From: Verrucomicrobiaceae bacterium
GTDB taxonomy: Bacteria > Verrucomicrobiota > Verrucomicrobiia > Verrucomicrobiales > Verrucomicrobiaceae
Direction: 5' to 3'
Length of the DNA stretch: 64,000 bases
Assembly (NCBI GenBank): GCA_024232965.1
Contig: JACKQF010000005.1
Coordinates: forward strand, 310,001-374,000
Part shown: positions 36,501 through 43,475 of the stretch, piece by piece
Position numbering within the stretch: the stretch's first letter is position 1
Layout of the letters: each line of letters opens with the position of its first letter
Position numbers and translations under genes: made by a program
Notes under the pieces: model-generated
The model's input: only the letters and a program-made list of their open reading frames with translations
Database searches by the model: none
Told to the model about the DNA's origin: nothing

Positions 36501-39500
36501 ATCCGGAATTCCACTGCACCCTGGTCAAGGTACCAATGATTCGTGGCCGTCGATGCACCAGTGAGCACCAACGTTCCTGGCCCACCAACCTCAATACGAT
36601 CTGCACCTGAAACGACCCCGGTCATGGTCAACTGAGCAGACTCATGCCCGACTTCAAAACGGGCAAATTCGTTCACCGTAAAGCCACGATCAGTTGTGGT
36701 ATTGTCACCAATGTAACGCAGTGTCCCGCCATTGAAGACCAAGTTTCCGGCAGCATTCGACGAGGCACCCAAGCTACTCGCAACGCCCCCATCTGCGATG
36801 ATACCCGCCGTCAGGACTCCATTCGCCACAGTTGTCACGCCAGTGTAGGTATTCGCCCCCGCAAGGACCACCGTGCCAGGACCAAGCTTCTCAACCCCAT
36901 TGTGGGCGACAAAGGCAAGATCAGGCACCGCAGCGCCAGCGGATCCAGTATAGGCTGTATTAATCTGAATATCAGTCGCGCTGTAGAATCCAGTGATGGT
37001 AGCCCCTAGCGGAATACCGGTTCCAGAGACGGACATTCCGACATGGAGGTTGGACACGATGGTCGAACTGAGCCCAGAAATCCGACGAGTGTCGCCATTG
37101 AACAATGTGCCGGTAGCGCTCGGTTGATTTGGGTCATCCACCAAGCGGCTTTCAATCACGAGATTCCCATTTGGATTGTATTGGTTAAGAAGGAAATCTG
37201 GAATCTGCTGCTCCGAACCTGTCGTCAAATCCCCCGCACCTTTAATCACCGAGTTGAAAGTGAGCATCTTGGGTGTAACCAGAATACCACCAGACTGGAG
37301 TGTGTTGAGCCCCCCACTAAGGGTTACAACTGCATCCGCAGTGGGCAAGGTGGATCCATTTGGGCCATTGAAGCGGAGGGTATAGGTCGTCTGATTGGGC
37401 GCACGCGTATTGGAGAGCGTAACATTCGTGTTGGCATTGGGCGCCCAGATCTGTGTATTGTAAGTGCTGTTGGCGATGACCAAGCCATCCGCTGTACCAG
37501 CATTCTTTGCCCAATCGTAATCACCATTGGCCACATCACGTACAATGGCCCAGGCCCCGAGGATATTGGCAGTCGTATTGAGGTTATCGACTTTAGCGAT
37601 GCCGGGTTGATCAAAATAAATAGTCGCACCGGGCTGGCGGCTGATGTTGTTCAGACGAATGATCTTTGTCCCTGAGTCGCGATAAATAGCATTCTCTCCA
37701 GTTGCGATCGTCGTGCCAGCCACGATTTCCTCATCGGTTAAAACATCACTGGATCCCCCAACCAGCCTGAGTGTCCCACCGCGTCGACTACCACCCAAGG
37801 TCAAGCTTGCCTGATCCACTAACTTGGAATTGTTATTATCCGAGTAGTCCAGCACCAGCGTACCAGCATTCAGACTGTAAAAGCGACGGTTATTGTCCAC
37901 CCCGCCAACCGCCAAAGGATCAGCCTCCCCTGATAGGATAACCGTCCCCTCCCCGGCCTGAGTGATACCGCGATTACCACTCAACACGCCGGAAAGCTCG
38001 ATGGACGCACCTTCCAGAACATTGATTGTGGAATTCACGTTCACGGAGACCGGACCGGCCCATGCGTTGGTGCCAATCTGTGCGAATAGCTGTCCACCTT
38101 CCATGGATAGCGCTTCTGGGGTGGTGTAATTCACGCCCTTGAGCTCTAGCGCCCCACCGATAAGATTCACCCCTGCACCTTGAGAGCTGTAATAGTTGAC
38201 GCCAACCCCCGCTGTATCGACAGCGATTGGATCACCTGCTGGAGAGGCAGAAAGCATAAACGAGCTGCCTGACGATTCGATCACGTAATAGGTTGCATCC
38301 GCCGAGAGCGTGCCGGGCATGCTCGTCGCGGAAAGCTTCAGCGGCGTTCCATTTGGCAAGTTGCCGCTGAACCGATAGCTCTCGGTGGCAGGGAGAATCG
38401 TCACCGTCGTCGACGTGCTTGGGATGTAGGTTCCTAGCGCACCATCAGCAGCGATCGCCAACCGCCCCTCCTGCACTGTGGTCAGCCCGGTGTAGGCATT
38501 CTGGCGACCAATTTCCCAATAGCCTGCCCCAATCTTCAAAAGCGCCGTCTGTTCGGCAGGACTCTTATCACCAAACGGAACGTTGAATACGTTGTAACCA
38601 GCTTGGAATCCGCTCAGTGTCAGAGTCCGATGCCCACTGCCTTCGAACTGCATCGCAGGAGTCGATAGTGGACTTGCTGACTTGGTGTAATCGACACCAA
38701 ATGTAATCGTCGCTTCACGAGTAGTTCCAGCAGCAGCGATCGTTCCCCCAGTGGCGCCAGCCCCAAGGGTGAATGATCGATCTGTCACTGCGGGCACTGT
38801 AAGATCGAAGCGAAGGCCACCACCCGAGAGAATGAGACTCCCGCCGTCACTACCGCCAGCGCCCAGAGGCGACGGAGCGCCACCATTGTCCGCGAAGGTC
38901 GTCGCAACCACACCCTCTGAAATACGCAAAGTGCCGGTAAACGCACTCCCGATATTGTTCAGAAGCAACGTGCCAGGCCCGATTTTGGTCACACCTAACC
39001 TTGCACCCATCGAGCCACCATCATCCAGGGTCCCGGAGAAGGTTGCAGAGGTTCCCAAGTTGAGAGTTACTGTCGAATTGATCGAATTCACGTCATTTCC
39101 GTTTTGGATACTTGCAGAGACATTTCCAGACAGACTGTTGATAACTTGATTGGTGCCGTTGAGCGCCAACGTTCCATTCCCTAATGCCAAGTCGATACCT
39201 GAATTTCCCAGGCTATTTGCACTGAAGAGGTTCAGTCTGCCGCCACTCATGGTCACTTTGCCGGTAAATGCATTGCTGCCTTTCAGGGACAAAACACCAC
39301 CAACCATTCGAATGTCACCCGTAAGGGTGTTTGAATGATTTAGGCTGAGTTCCCCCAACTCAACATAGATATTGCCAATCGTATTCGCCCCATTGACATT
39401 TGTCAGCCCGACGAACTGCTCCGTCTTGATACCTCCCGCAAAGGTGTTCGAACTCGATATCGTACCAACATTCAAAACGCTTGAAGTCTGTAACGAGTCG

Positions 39501-42500
39501 TCACCACGCACCGCCACTTCAAACACCCCTGTTGCCGTGATTGGAGTGTTCAGATTCACCGTAAAGACGTTTGCGTTGGCCGTCCCAACTTCGATTCGTG
39601 CACCCGCGTCGCCAATCGTGATTCCCCGATTTGTGTCGTCCATCGTCATGCTCGAGTTAATCTGGAGGGTCCCGCCGTTAAGCAGCAGATGGCTGGCATC
39701 CATCGCGGTTGGATTGTCTCCCAGATTTGCCTCGCTAGTGATCCGCAGGGTGCCCTGGTTGACAATGGTTTTTCCCAAGTAATGGTTGACGCCATTGAGG
39801 ACCAAAAGGCCATTGCCTGTTTTTGTCACCCCGACAGCACCACTGCTGAACGTCAAAGCCGTAGCCCCTGCACTGGTTGGAGTTGCGCTCAACGTAATCG
39901 ATGTGCCATTCACCACGGACGCAATGGTTGCGTTTAATGGAATGCCTAATCCCTCAACTTTCATCCCAGGTATGAGTCCTGCTGTTGAGGCGAGCCCAGT
40001 GATGGTCGTGCTACTGGTACTTTTCGTGCCGGTGACAACAAATGACTCATCAATCGTTGAGTTGAAGTTCAGCGTCCCAGTGTGAACGGTCGTGATCAAC
40101 TCTGCCCCGCTGCTCGCGAAGGTTGATGGAACGGTAACAATCCCGTTGTTGAAAGTGTGAGTGCGAGCGGTCGCATCGGCAGACCCAGACAAGATACCAC
40201 CGCTGGCAATCGAAAGAGCCCGAGTGCTTGCGTTGACAGTGACGGTCAAATTGCCAGCCGCCTGGAGATTCAATGAGTTTACAGCCCGATTAGCCCCCAG
40301 GGACTGGGAAGCAGAAGCTTTCACATTCTGGTCGATTGCCCAGGTTGACTCGGCACCCGTTGCGTAGGTGCCCAGCGCCCCCAAGCCATTCCCAATACTA
40401 TATGTAGCCCATTCTTTGCCAACCGTAGCCCAAGCACCAACCAATGAATTTGTGACGGCCGGAGCAGTTCCGAATTTCACCTGTTGGTTTGCCGTTCCCA
40501 TTCCATCGGCACCATCAATGCGAAGGGTAGCACCCGCATTGCGAACCAATGAAGAGGCGAAGGTCAAGGTGCCCCTACCGCTGTGTGAAATCTGTAGTTC
40601 GCCAGAATTCAACGTCAGCTGCCCGATCGATTCGTTAACGTTCGTACTTGCTCCGCCGATGTAGTTGAATGTTCCCCCCTTGGAGATGAATGCCGTGGTG
40701 TCACTCACACGATCAGCATTCGTATCGGTGGAGTTGTCCAATCGGAACACGCCACTCGTCCCAGCCCGCCCCGCAAGGGTGATACTGGTTGCGTTCGCAA
40801 TTCGTCCCAGGGTGCCGTTCAAAATGGCGGTTGTGTTGGTAAAACTCACCACCCTATTGCCGGCCGAACCCGAGCTCATTGTCTGGAGCCCGCTGATGGT
40901 CACTGTCGATCCCGCAGCACCGTAGTCCCCCACAACATTGAATGGTAGGCCAATGGTGTTCGTCCCCAGTAAGGTGAGATCGCGATCGATGGTGGGCTCG
41001 CCGGAAACGTTGATGCCGCCGGTAATGGTATTATTACCCCCGAGCACCATCCCCCCCTCGTAGACCTTTAATCCACCACCAATGGTGTTGTTGCTCGATA
41101 GATTGAAAATACCCAAACCTGTCTTGGTCAACGAACCGCTGCCGCTAATCGTGAGATTCTGCAATGCCGTTGGTGAAGCCTCAGCTGGGTTACGGGTCTG
41201 GTCACCATCATGGTCAAAGTTGAAATTCCATGTGCCGCTGTTGATGTTGACGACCACCGCAGCAGAGTTGGTGATGTTACTGCGAAAACGGGTAGCGCCA
41301 TCCAAAACTAGCGTGCCGCCGGATACAGTTGTGGTACCTCCGTAGTAGATGTTGGTGCCCGCAAGCGTCAGCGTTCCACTGCCCTGTTTGACGAGGTTCA
41401 ATGGAGCGGTGTTGTAGTTGGCCAGTTCAGCCGCATCTGCCACTGGCTCCAAAGAAGCATAGGGGTTGTAGGCGTTGTTGCGAAGGTATCCACTAACTCG
41501 CGAGTCCCTTGTGCCGTTGATTGTTAGTGTGCCCGTTGTTCCTAACGACTCCGTCTCACGGTTCTCAATCACTGCACCACTCGTCAAGTCGAGGATCCGC
41601 TCAACCGTTTCACTTCCGCCCATCAGCTTCATGTAGGCCCAGCGACCGTTTATACCATCAAAAATGACAGAGGCCGAGTCTTTAATTTGATTCTGATTGG
41701 TCCGACCCTGCTGCAGTTGTAGCACCGCATGACCATTGCCACCGAGGCTGGCGTTCCCAACGCGGATATCCCCACCGACGGCTGGACCTGAGGTCGAAGC
41801 AAGTTCAACCTGCGCGTTGTTGTTGACGTTGTTTGTGCCTCTGTTCCAAAGCCATAAAGGAACCGTCGAGAATGAATTGTCGCCCGTCAAACGAAGTCGA
41901 CCGTTACCGTAGGCCGTCAATGTTCCAGCCCCACTCATCGAACCGCCCAACTCAAGAATCTGGGTTGTAGTGCGCACATTCAAGTTCTCAGTCAAAACGA
42001 TCGGAGCATCAATGAAATCAACCCCACCTTGGAACTTGTTGATGAATGCATTGCCGCCGCCAACTGACCCCATGTCAAAAATGAGGTTGTTTGTAGAGAG
42101 ACTGCCAGACTCAATTCGAAATTGTTGGGTCCCGGACAAATCGCCGATCACGATCTGCCCAACCGTCCGTGCTCCTTCGAGATAGACGGACTTTGTCCCC
42201 GCCAACGCTGAGTTGTCTGGCGTCGTAAAGTTCGTTTGACCCACACCGCCGGAGGTGATGGCGATTGAGCCCCCTCCAGGACTTCCCGAAAGCTCAAATT
42301 TCAGGCCCGTTGCATTGACCACATAGTAGTCAGTCGAGCTATTGAATGGAGCGGGGATAGTGCCGCCAGTGAGACGCACTTTAGTGCCGTTGGGGAGATT
42401 GCCTGTGAACGAACTATCGGATTGATCCCATCGAGTTGAGGAGGTGGTCGTGATATCGTTGTTAAAGTGCAAGTTGGAACCAATCCCGCCCGGGATCACA

Positions 42501-42700
42501 TTGTTGGGCACCCAAGGTTTCACAGGGGAGGTGCCAGAGAAATAGTTGATCCCATCCCACGAGACAGAACCATTGTAGTTCCAGGCGCCATCAGTCTGCG
42601 CATTCGCTGTCCCGTGAGAAACGAGTAGCAAGAGCGGCAGTCCCAGCGCACTAAAGAAGCGTTTGCTGCGGTTGAGGCAAGAGAGAGGTGCTGTTTTCAT
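30551..42700 (-). CDS. Giant 3: largest beta-strand-repeat protein with Ig and shared C-terminal module
   Basis: About 4049 residues from the ATG at 42700, where the signal peptide MKTAPLSCLN...TANAQ begins. An in-frame TTG at 42757 would only add 19 polar residues. It is a paralogue of giants 1 and 2. Beta-strand repeats lie near residues 430, 520, 953, 1233, 1383, 1933, 2417, 2578 and 3003. It carries two YYV inserts (about 93-153 and 1437-1503) and three GIPxGxTI-type modules (about 880-950, 1870-1935, 2335-2415), more than its relatives. LVKDNAEHPEQNGVYRV is near 2820. Ig-like domains run from about 3202 to 3540, followed by He_PIG and the ~410-residue C-terminal module (30551-31788). There is no PEP-CTERM and no recognisable barrel. 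It follows gene B on the same strand. Likely the longest fibre of the set, exported and surface-attached; this role is inferred. Confidence 0.87.
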   Translation of the reverse strand: MKTAPLSCLNRSKRFFSALGLPLLLLVSHGTANAQTDGAWNYNGSVSWDGINYFSGTSPVKPWVPNNVIPGGIGSNLHFNNDITTTSSTRWDQSDSSFTGNLPNGTKVRLTGGTIPAPFNSSTDYYVVNATGLKFELSGSPGGGSIAITSGGVGQTNFTTPDNSALAGTKSVYLEGARTVGQIVIGDLSGTQQFRIESGSLSTNNLIFDMGSVGGGNAFINKFQGGVDFIDAPIVLTENLNVRTTTQILELGGSMSGAGTLTAYGNGRLRLTGDNSFSTVPLWLWNRGTNNVNNNAQVELASTSGPAVGGDIRVGNASLGGNGHAVLQLQQGRTNQNQIKDSASVIFDGINGRWAYMKLMGGSETVERILDLTSGAVIENRETESLGTTGTLTINGTRDSRVSGYLRNNAYNPYASLEPVADAAELANYNTAPLNLVKQGSGTLTLAGTNIYYGGTTTVSGGTLVLDGATRFRSNITNSAAVVVNINSGTWNFNFDHDGDQTRNPAEASPTALQNLTISGSGSLTKTGLGIFNLSSNNTIGGGLKVYEGGMVLGGNNTITGGINVSGEPTIDRDLTLLGTNTIGLPFNVVGDYGAAGSTVTISGLQTMSSGSAGNRVVSFTNTTAILNGTLGRIANATSITLAGRAGTSGVFRLDNSTDTNADRVSDTTAFISKGGTFNYIGGASTNVNESIGQLTLNSGELQISHSGRGTLTFASSLVRNAGATLRIDGADGMGTANQQVKFGTAPAVTNSLVGAWATVGKEWATYSIGNGLGALGTYATGAESTWAIDQNVKASASQSLGANRAVNSLNLQAAGNLTVTVNASTRALSIASGGILSGSADATARTHTFNNGIVTVPSTFASSGAELITTVHTGTLNFNSTIDESFVVTGTKSTSSTTITGLASTAGLIPGMKVEGLGIPLNATIASVVNGTSITLSATPTSAGATALTFSSGAVGVTKTGNGLLVLNGVNHYLGKTIVNQGTLRITSEANLGDNPTAMDASHLLLNGGTLQINSSMTMDDTNRGITIGDAGARIEVGTANANVFTVNLNTPITATGVFEVAVRGDDSLQTSSVLNVGTISSSNTFAGGIKTEQFVGLTNVNGANTIGNIYVELGELSLNHSNTLTGDIRMVGGVLSLKGSNAFTGKVTMSGGRLNLFSANSLGNSGIDLALGNGTLALNGTNQVINSLSGNVSASIQNGNDVNSINSTVTLNLGTSATFSGTLDDGGSMGARLGVTKIGPGTLLLNNIGSAFTGTLRISEGVVATTFADNGGAPSPLGAGGSDGGSLILSGGGLRFDLTVPAVTDRSFTLGAGATGGTIAAAGTTREATITFGVDYTKSASPLSTPAMQFEGSGHRTLTLSGFQAGYNVFNVPFGDKSPAEQTALLKIGAGYWEIGRQNAYTGLTTVQEGRLAIAADGALGTYIPSTSTTVTILPATESYRFSGNLPNGTPLKLSATSMPGTLSADATYYVIESSGSSFMLSASPAGDPIAVDTAGVGVNYYSSQGAGVNLIGGALELKGVNYTTPEALSMEGGQLFAQIGTNAWAGPVSVNVNSTINVLEGASIELSGVLSGNRGITQAGEGTVILSGEADPLAVGGVDNNRRFYSLNAGTLVLDYSDNNNSKLVDQASLTLGGSRRGGTLRLVGGSSDVLTDEEIVAGTTIATGENAIYRDSGTKIIRLNNISRQPGATIYFDQPGIAKVDNLNTTANILGAWAIVRDVANGDYDWAKNAGTADGLVIANSTYNTQIWAPNANTNVTLSNTRAPNQTTYTLRFNGPNGSTLPTADAVVTLSGGLNTLQSGGILVTPKMLTFNSVIKGAGDLTTGSEQQIPDFLLNQYNPNGNLVIESRLVDDPNQPSATGTLFNGDTRRISGLSSTIVSNLHVGMSVSGTGIPLGATITGFYSATDIQINTAYTGSAGAAVPDLAFVAHNGVEKLGPGTVVLAGANTYTGVTTVANGVLTAGIIADGGVASSLGASSNAAGNLVFNGGTLRYIGDNTTTDRGFTVNEFARFEVGHESAQLTMTGVVSGADRIEVGGPGTLVLTGASTATNHWYLDQGAVEFRMNTGNNRFATSLADLTLAGGALRIVGDTAADRIQQFGGQFTVAEGASEVRAISAVGGVAGRALTIQIGGVDEIFPVIRNEGGTVQFVEDPVDGGGAANITLAIPILQRATIMPYATYLNTTDLSQRGVNNFAAVDITTAAIVSADFLSLHDIGTFYNNPNNWTSDIINPSEGANGSLNGTLSDDAVVGTLRYFTPGASNVQVPNGRTLRIASGGVMVGANVAANTKQITGAGSLTGGLPSADGGRDLMWHNYNKAATFLIGTKIIDDTLSVVGTSNPDSGANVFLGSSTMTVGYVSAQIFNYLEVGMVVSGPGIPIGTTIDSLDPSFFGIILSQAATATVNHGSFSFTGVTNFLQTGIGTTALVGSNTYSGKTFVHGGVLRVDSANAIPGGIAATGGTSQIVIEGGVLGLNSSNFTRSIGTGVSQIEFKGDGGFAAYGADRLVNFGGANAPLAWGVGGFVPVGSALILGAHDSTHKVTVTNPIVLGYGSQVVRAENGTGAVDGELSGVISGNAELVKRGFGELRLSGVNTFTGGVALEEGSLTGANSVAPFGASSGTLSVGATSFTNVSGQLTLGIEGGTVANPVHVGDVNSAGNSLVRFGADGVFSGAVLLDQDVFLSAVGAATRGTISGLMSGVGGVTITSTGSVILSNTANNFGSSGGAAGNAIDGSVIVRSGNIVAGATGALGSANIELGDALPGVFPVDRATTGQDITIKGGYFNALHNGLFASVSGPGAFLEVSNTIDGRTFTRADAGAQILVKDNAEHPEQNGVYRVVFYDIPVNSPDPQPANTMNLTRISGMDDAGEFQYGTRVLVTSGTINAGRAYFIARTAATPNVSAVQFREDVNNPNVGVLVETAGVTVSNSIDVNQTIGAGVATIGGSSGLTSGTASFTGPVKLQDLQAGVRESQVLKVSSSSLDNLGVVLGGLISEADGGAGLTTDVLSVVKVGGGRLTLTGANTYHGGTTVMEGILMANNVSGSATGSAAVTLNPGTTFAGTGTIGGDLILLGAVGNPSTVSPGDPSVNGGIGTLTIGGDVNFGANTQAIFTIRGVADNDLLVASSLVANTTTLFHILFDGAYSPTLGDSFDLINWGSAPSTGDIDLTDNLVLPALPGALFWDTSLFNTNGVLSLVDAILPPFIVSPPLSQSVNPGSNVLLDVIAGGSGPYTYQWKKDGNNIVGATKRTLTLTSVTQASEGSYTVVVSNIAGPTESAAGVLTVNDPIVVTSHPLTQVKFESEVATFSVVATGTGPLTYQWQKDGANIPFANSDSYTVTATAGNLGIYRVLITNVVGTVPSRNAALALYGPDAAILLDPIPAMVAVGGTLDLSVIAQGDLPLAYQWKRNNAVLKGATLTNYTVPNVTTARAGAYNCVVTNTVGGIKKTATSSVVQVGVVDQTSKNFVLKIGSKVTFSVTTAGNNLTYQWMKDNVDIPGANAKTLTLSALQVADSGDYVCRVGRAGEAEVVGETVLNGGTNNLRVYDSAPVVTHTPPLPPAVVSGTYSYQFPIDPAINLTPTSFVASGLPAGLTINKLTGLISGKPTVWKSTPYTVNVTVSNLSGKVVVPTTIQVSDMAATFIGSFAGPIERNANLNGGLGGFITVAAAKNGTISGKLFMGAASYAFKGKLDTSLDTPNSAVATISVVRSKMTPLTLNFIIDATVGQISVGSITDGVDTVNFTGWRNSWSKTNPATIFNGTYTKGTATLTVASAYHTFALTLPDGSPLIGDASVPQGDGFASFSIASTTGALKISGKTADGQVILFSTFVGPNGEVGVFKTLYTAANRGSLLGTLNIVAGVPAENNLLGGTVSWSRPAGLPATSKERIYKDGFGAANPISLAAVGGRYVAPVSPNVILGVNPATPDNASLVFTGANVESPSPSPDVNVSIIAGSKVSLPLAGGPLNLRKTSLVVSAAKGTISGKFTIVEADPLNPTKNITRTVAYQGLIVRDLTGQHGSGYFLLPQLPAVPGETSANTKILSGLMTFDTP

Positions 42701-42822
42701 GGCGGATTCTGTTAAACTGATCTTGTGGTACCCGGTTTCGTTCAATTTTACCTTCAACTGGCGGATGGAATTATTTCCTAACCCCTAGCATCTATAAGCC
42801 GAAGCCCTATAACGAACGGCAA

Positions 42823-42844
42823 GCAAACGCCATGCGACGTTTGC
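42823..42844 (-). terminator. Hairpin after gene B
   Basis: GCAAACG and CGTTTGC form a perfect seven-pair stem around an eight-base loop, starting seven bases after the stop of B. On the minus strand it is followed by TTGCCGTT, a poor U tract. It may weaken transcription from B into giant 3 rather than end it. Confidence 0.45.
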
Positions 42845-42851
42845 AGCGCGG

Positions 42852-43352
42852 TTAGCGCATGTTGGAAATAAGTTGAGTGAACGTCCGATAGCTTTCAGGA
42901 GCCGGATTGGATTTGAAGAAGTTTTGATCAGGCACAGGTGCCACATCAATGATGACCCGGCGCAAATTCTGCGATACCGCGGCGTTAGAGTTCGTCGGCA
43001 GAATCACATCCTTTGCGGGGATGCCCACCCGTGCGACGTACGACAGGGTAGTCATGTTTCCGCTACCGGACTGGATCTCAACCCCTTGATCATCAAACAG
43101 GCGGGATGTATCGTCAGTCGTTGCATCAAGCGACTGCCAGTCAGCTAATTGAGCCTCAGCAACGAGCTGCGCCACAATACGGGTGGTTGCGATCTCGTTG
43201 ATCGTTTTGCGAGATGTCGACAAACCATGCGGGATCAGGCCCAACAAAGTAATGATACCGAGAGCAGCAATGGCCACAGCCATGACGACCTCCACAAGCG
43301 AAAACCCGCTGCGGCTGCGGTTGAAAGGAGAAAAGCTGGATGATTTTTTCAT
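42852..43352 (-). CDS. Verru_Chthon cassette protein B, GspI/PilV-like pseudopilin
   Basis: A 166-residue prepilin-like protein from the ATG at 43352; the longer frame starts with TTG at 43391 and overlaps the promoter. The leader MKKSSSFSPFNRSRSG is followed by FSLVEVVMAVAIAALGIITLLG, with Glu at mature position 5. The pattern after the helix (ATTRIVAQLVAEAQL) is that of GspI and PilV, where a conserved Ala-rich helix follows the membrane segment. From memory it matches Verru_Chthon cassette protein B. It is separated from A, C and D by the three giants (33 kb) but shares a promoter box with A and giant 2. It would be the partner of C (GspJ-like) in the pseudopilus tip. It has a good promoter of its own and a hairpin after its stop. 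Confidence 0.86.
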   Translation of the reverse strand: MKKSSSFSPFNRSRSGFSLVEVVMAVAIAALGIITLLGLIPHGLSTSRKTINEIATTRIVAQLVAEAQLADWQSLDATTDDTSRLFDDQGVEIQSGSGNMTTLSYVARVGIPAKDVILPTNSNAAVSQNLRRVIIDVAPVPDQNFFKSNPAPESYRTFTQLISNMR

Positions 43353-43371
43353 TTTTTCAGGATTCTGACTC

Positions 43372-43419
43372 AGTTTACCCAATTCGGCCAAGCAATGTCA
43401 ATTCCATTACATTGTAAAT
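43372..43419 (-). promoter_or_regulatory. Promoter and upstream box for gene B
   Basis: On the minus strand a perfect TTGACA (43396-43401) lies 18 bases before TAAACT (43372-43377), placing the transcription start about 13 bases ahead of the ATG at 43352. Just upstream of the -35 is ATTTACAATGTA (43408-43419), which contains part of the palindrome TTACATTGTAA (43407-43417). Eleven of its twelve bases match the box before giant 2. Confidence 0.6.
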
Positions 43420-43475
43420 ACACCGAAACTGACCCTGGGTTGCGGTCTCCTGTTCAAAATCCCCTGTTTTCGACC

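Noticed and set aside
9884..42700. CRISPR array or satellite DNA suggested by many repeated short motifs
   Set aside because: The repetition is at protein level (beta-strand repeats) with variable codons and spacing; no regular repeat-spacer structure exists.
42701..42757. TTG start giving giant 3 an extra 19 residues
   Set aside because: The ATG at 42700 begins a standard signal peptide; the TTG extension is polar and has no ribosome-binding sequence. The same reasoning applies to the TTG at 43391 for gene B, which overlaps the promoter.
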